From the NCBI RefSeq assembly GCF_036588685.1, contig NC_086382.1, positions 61,336,987 through 61,400,986 of the forward strand: a stretch of 64,000 nucleotides of DNA, written 5' to 3'. Position numbers and translations under genes: made by a program. Source of the stretch: Mytilus trossulus (Eukaryota; Mollusca; Bivalvia; Mytilida; Mytilidae). Positions 61,016 to 64,000 of the stretch are shown here, in pieces. The first letter of the stretch is position 1, and every line of letters begins with the position of its first letter. Under the pieces are notes generated by a model that worked only from the letters and a program-made list of their open reading frames with translations, was not told where the DNA came from and ran no database searches.

Positions 61016-61096
61016 CTTGAAATTGTAATTGTTAGTCTGGCGTACCTCGGTTGTTCCAGGTGTGCTCGACTCGAACGCGTCAACGTCCGGATTCAT
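61016..61096 (-). CDS. Putative first exon of the right-hand transposon gene
   Basis: ATG lies in the right TIR, followed by 27 codons beginning MNPDVDAFE and ending NNYNFK, then a strong donor GTAAGT. Joined directly to the acceptor at 59382 the frame runs into a stop after about a dozen codons and misses the zinc-finger frame. Either another small exon lies between, or this ATG heads a short upstream frame and translation starts again at 59372. Confidence 0.5.
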
Positions 61097-61119
61097 TTGT
61101 ATCGGGGTTATACGGGGTG
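61071..61119 (-). repeat. Right terminal inverted repeat of the large transposon
   Basis: It is an exact inverse of 50868-50916 over 49 bp. AGGTA lies immediately outside at 61120-61124. It contains the ATG of the right-hand gene (61096-61094). Confidence 0.85.
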
Positions 61120-62880
61120 AGGTATGTTTATATCTTTTATCAAGCTACAACCTAGATTTCATTTATAATCCATTAGCTGATCATTTTTAGATTTTTCGGC
61201 GTGTCAAGGTAACTTAAAGATCGCACACTATTTTGTTAGACAAAAGTGAATCTAATACACATGATGTGCTTTGTGTTTTATGTGTTTTATGTATTGTGCT
61301 CAGGGGCGGATCCAGGATTTTGGAAAGGGGGGGGGGGGGCGACGATTTAAAATTTTGGGACTCTTTTTGGGCTTAAAAACATAAAATAAGTACTTGGGGC
61401 ATGTATATTTTATAGTTGCTGTAAAGTGTAAGGATTTGACATTTTTTATGCTGTATTCTCCCTATTAATTGTCTATCATAAAATGATAGTCTAAATTCAA
61501 AGCTATGTACTGATATATTTGATGTAGGACTTGTCAGTAAAAAATTCGACTCAATTTACAATACGACCGACACGAGTTAAAAAAGACAAACAAGCAGTTT
61601 TTATCCAAATGTTTGATTGATATGTTTCACCCAACATAACATAGAGAACCGAAGTGAGGGGTTCCAAATCCACAAAAGATAACGAAAGTGTCTGAAACGA
61701 CAACGAAGTTAGAATGACGGTCCACAAATGGAGACATAAAGGTCACACCCAGTAGGCAGGTTACAGTCTGGTCTTGAAAAAGTATGCAATATATATCAGT
61801 CCGGTGAAACAGACATTCCAGTAAGACATGCAAACCCCGGCCAAAAAAAAACTACGTCCGTTTTTATTGATCATGTTCATTTCATGCTTAATAATTTTGT
61901 CGGAAATTTTCGTTTTTAATAGGAAAAAAGTGGATAAGACTATTGTTTTCAATCCAGATACGGCCAGAATTTTTGTTTAAGGCAAGAATCAGAGTCAATT
62001 TTTTCTCTCTCAAATATCTCAGAATGCCTCTTCAAATCAAATGATTTCGTACCTGAGACTTGAAATTTTTCTAGAGCTTATACTAAAATTGAGAATGGAA
62101 ATTGGGAATGTGTCAAAGAGACAACAACCCGACCATAGAAAAAACAACAGCAGAAGGTCACAAACAGGTCTTCAATGTAGCGAGAAATTCCCGCACCCGG
62201 AGGCGTCCTTCCGTGGCCCTTAAACAAATATATACTAGTTCAGTGATAATGAACGCCATGCTAATTTTCAAATTGTACACAAGAAACTAAAAATAAAATA
62301 ATACAAGAGTAACAGAGGCCAGAGGCTCCTGACTTGGAACAGGCGCAAAAATGCGGCGGGGTGACTGGGGATCATTATTCAACTTTTTTATTTATAAAAT
62401 AAGCTGGGGCATTTGGGGTTAAACATGTTTTCGTAGGTAAATTATTTTGTGGAACTTTTTTTTCATGAAAGTGTAATAGTCTATAGAGTATTTAATATTA
62501 CTTTCTGTTTGGTAGAATAGTGAAATAGAAGTCAATACGTTCTTGCTCAATCCTGTGTCGCTTTGAAGATTTCCTGATTGTCATGACATCCTCAGCCTAA
62601 GCAATGTGTATTACTGTAATTTGAATTTCAAAATGACCGTGTGCCGTTTTTTCAACGCACTGGTCAACTCCACCATAGCAAATCACATGACTTTGACAAT
62701 CAGTAAATACCAGCGAAAAATATATTGATAAGTAAAGAATTGTCGTATAAAAATTAAATACTCGGGAAATGGCAAAGTTCACTAAGTCTAGTCTGATTAA
62801 TAATTTTCCAAAAAAAACAAAAAAAAAATCCGCGCAAAGGGGGGCGTACTACGGGGCGCCGAATGGGACTCTTGTGGTTT
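61120..62880. other. Flank of the large transposon with repeat fragments
   Basis: It holds a left end of the CAGGGGCGGATCCAGG family at 61301 (followed by a long G run; partner end not found) and an R2 repeat at 62080-62420. No gene was seen. Confidence 0.6.
62080..62420 (+). repeat. R2 repeat copy
   Basis: It runs from AATTGAGAATGGAAATTGGG through CAACAGCAGAAGGTCACAAA and CCCGCACCCGGAGGCGTCCT to AAATGCGGCGGGGT. Confidence 0.7.
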
Positions 62881-62889
62881 TGTACTCAA

Positions 62890-64000
62890 AATTCAATTTT
62901 GTACGGACAAAAGTGACTTTTGTTCAACAAAAATGAGTTCAGTTTAACAAAATTTGTATCATACTACAAATTATGAAATTTTGTCATACAAAATTATCTA
63001 TCAGCGGACAAAAGTCACTTTTGTCATGACAAAATTCATTTTTGTTACACAGACTTGACTTTTGTTACCTAATTTGAAAATTGAGCGACAAAAGTCAATT
63101 TTGTATTTAAATTAGTTTAGTTTGGTTTCTGTGAACTAATTTGCATACAAAATCGACTTTTGTTACACAAAATTGACTTTTGTTACACAAAATTGACTTT
63201 TGTTACACAAAATTGACTTTTGTTACACAAAATTGACTTTTGTTACACAAAATTGACAAAATTGACTTTTGTCTCAACAAAATTGACAAAATTGAATTTT
63301 GTCTCAACAAAATTGACAAAATTGAATTTTGTCTCAACAAAATTGACAAAATTGAATTTTGTCTCAACAAAATTAACAAAATTGAATTTTGTCTCAACAA
63401 AATTAACAAAATTGAATTTTGTCTTAACAAAATTGATTTTTGTCTCACGAAAGTCAATTTTGTCTCACGAAAGTCAATTTTGTCTCATAAAAGTCAATTT
63501 TGTTGTTACAAAATTGAATTTTGTCATCACAAAAATGAAATGTGTCGTCACAAAATTGACTTTTGTCTCAACAAAATTGACAAAATTGACTTTTGTCTCA
63601 ACAAAATTGACAAAATTGACTTTTGTCTCAACAAAATTAACAAAATTGACTTTTGTCTCAACAAAATTTACAAAATTGACTTTTGTCTCAACAAAATTAA
63701 CAAAATTGACTTTTGTCTCAACGAAAATGACAAAATTGAATTTTGTCTCAACAAAAATGACAAAATTGAATTTTGTCTCACAAAAGTCAATTTTGTCTCA
63801 CAAAAGTCAATTTTGTCTCACAAAAGTTAATTTTGTTTCACAAAATTGAATCTTACCGTACACAATTGACTTTTGTGATTTAATTTCCATATCAGGTAAC
63901 AAAAGTCAATTGTGTATGCAAATATGTTTATATTTGCATACCTTTAAGACAAAATTGACTTTTGTCATGACAAATATGAATTTTGTCTACAAAAATGAAT
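62890..64000. repeat. Short-unit tandem array based on CAAAATTGACTTTTGT, open at window end
   Basis: A 20-bp unit (TTTTGTTACACAAAATTGAC) repeats about five times at 63160-63255. A 30-bp unit (variants of ACAAAATTGACTTTTGTCTC plus a spacer) then fills 63255-63430 and 63555-63780. At 63450-63500 and 63780-63840 the unit appears as CAAAAGTCAATTTTGTCTCA, the inverse of the core. Long frames on both strands result from a unit length divisible by three without stops. Confidence 0.85.

Larger units (their letters stand above)
50868..61119. mobile_element. Candidate undescribed DNA transposon, 10,252 bp, with 49-bp TIRs and 5-bp target duplication
   Basis: Bases 50868-50916 are the exact reverse complement of 61071-61119; the outer end is CACCCCGTATAACC. 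Similarity stops abruptly at both outer edges, where AGGTA is present on each side (50863-50867 and 61120-61124). Inside are two convergent genes, a large nuclease/recombinase-like gene (50891-58532, +) and a C2H2 zinc-finger gene (58752-61096, -), whose ends are 219 bp apart. Both open with an ATG inside the inverted repeat. A younger MITE (56326-57258) and another repeat (59459-59910) sit in introns. Confidence 0.8.

Noticed and set aside
63220-63849. Reading frame of about 200 codons with regular repeats, also open on the other strand
   Set aside because: It results from a 30-bp tandem unit without stops; the pattern is explained by the DNA array and no protein signature is present.

Overview
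This is eukaryotic (metazoan) nuclear DNA: AT-rich, with split genes, GT-AG introns and dense interspersed repeats. The repeat families and the protein sequences point to a bivalve mollusc, most likely a mussel (Mytilus or a close relative). That assignment rests on family knowledge and was not tested by a search.

Three conserved genes occupy the first 39 kb. A lambda-crystallin homologue (CRYL1, + strand, first exon outside the window) ends at 6511. A 23-exon SNF2-type transcription termination factor 2 (TTF2, - strand) runs from 31229 down to 8026, with every exon phase consistent; only its first coding exon was not found. A three-exon NDUFB4 (respiratory complex I subunit, + strand, 34281-38402) lies head-to-head with TTF2. 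Introns and spacers hold SINE-like repeats, foldback MITEs, TTAA-flanked MITEs, hAT-type MITEs with visible 8-bp duplications, a recurrent 1.1-1.8 kb element ending in hairpins, and a sequence with the core of a hammerhead ribozyme.

From about 39.8 to 45.8 kb there is a diverged satellite with a monomer near 190 bp. It shows signs of a three-monomer higher-order repeat of about 570 bp and is interrupted by nested insertions. From 45.9 to 48.5 kb is a TIR-bounded element that contains a repeat with a reverse-transcriptase C-terminal fragment.

The most striking object is a 10,252-bp unit at 50868-61119. It has 49-bp terminal inverted repeats that match exactly and is flanked by the 5-bp direct repeat AGGTA. 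It carries two convergent genes. The left gene is large and encodes a probable DDE-type recombinase with an internal YqaJ/lambda-exonuclease-like nuclease domain. The right gene encodes a small C2H2 zinc-finger protein. Each inverted repeat contains the same ATG and the same first nine codons, so both genes appear to start inside the transposon ends. The left gene is damaged by one in-frame stop and two frameshifts. I do not recognise this architecture as a named transposon superfamily.

The last kilobase is a short-period tandem array (20- and 30-bp units whose orientation flips) that continues beyond the window.
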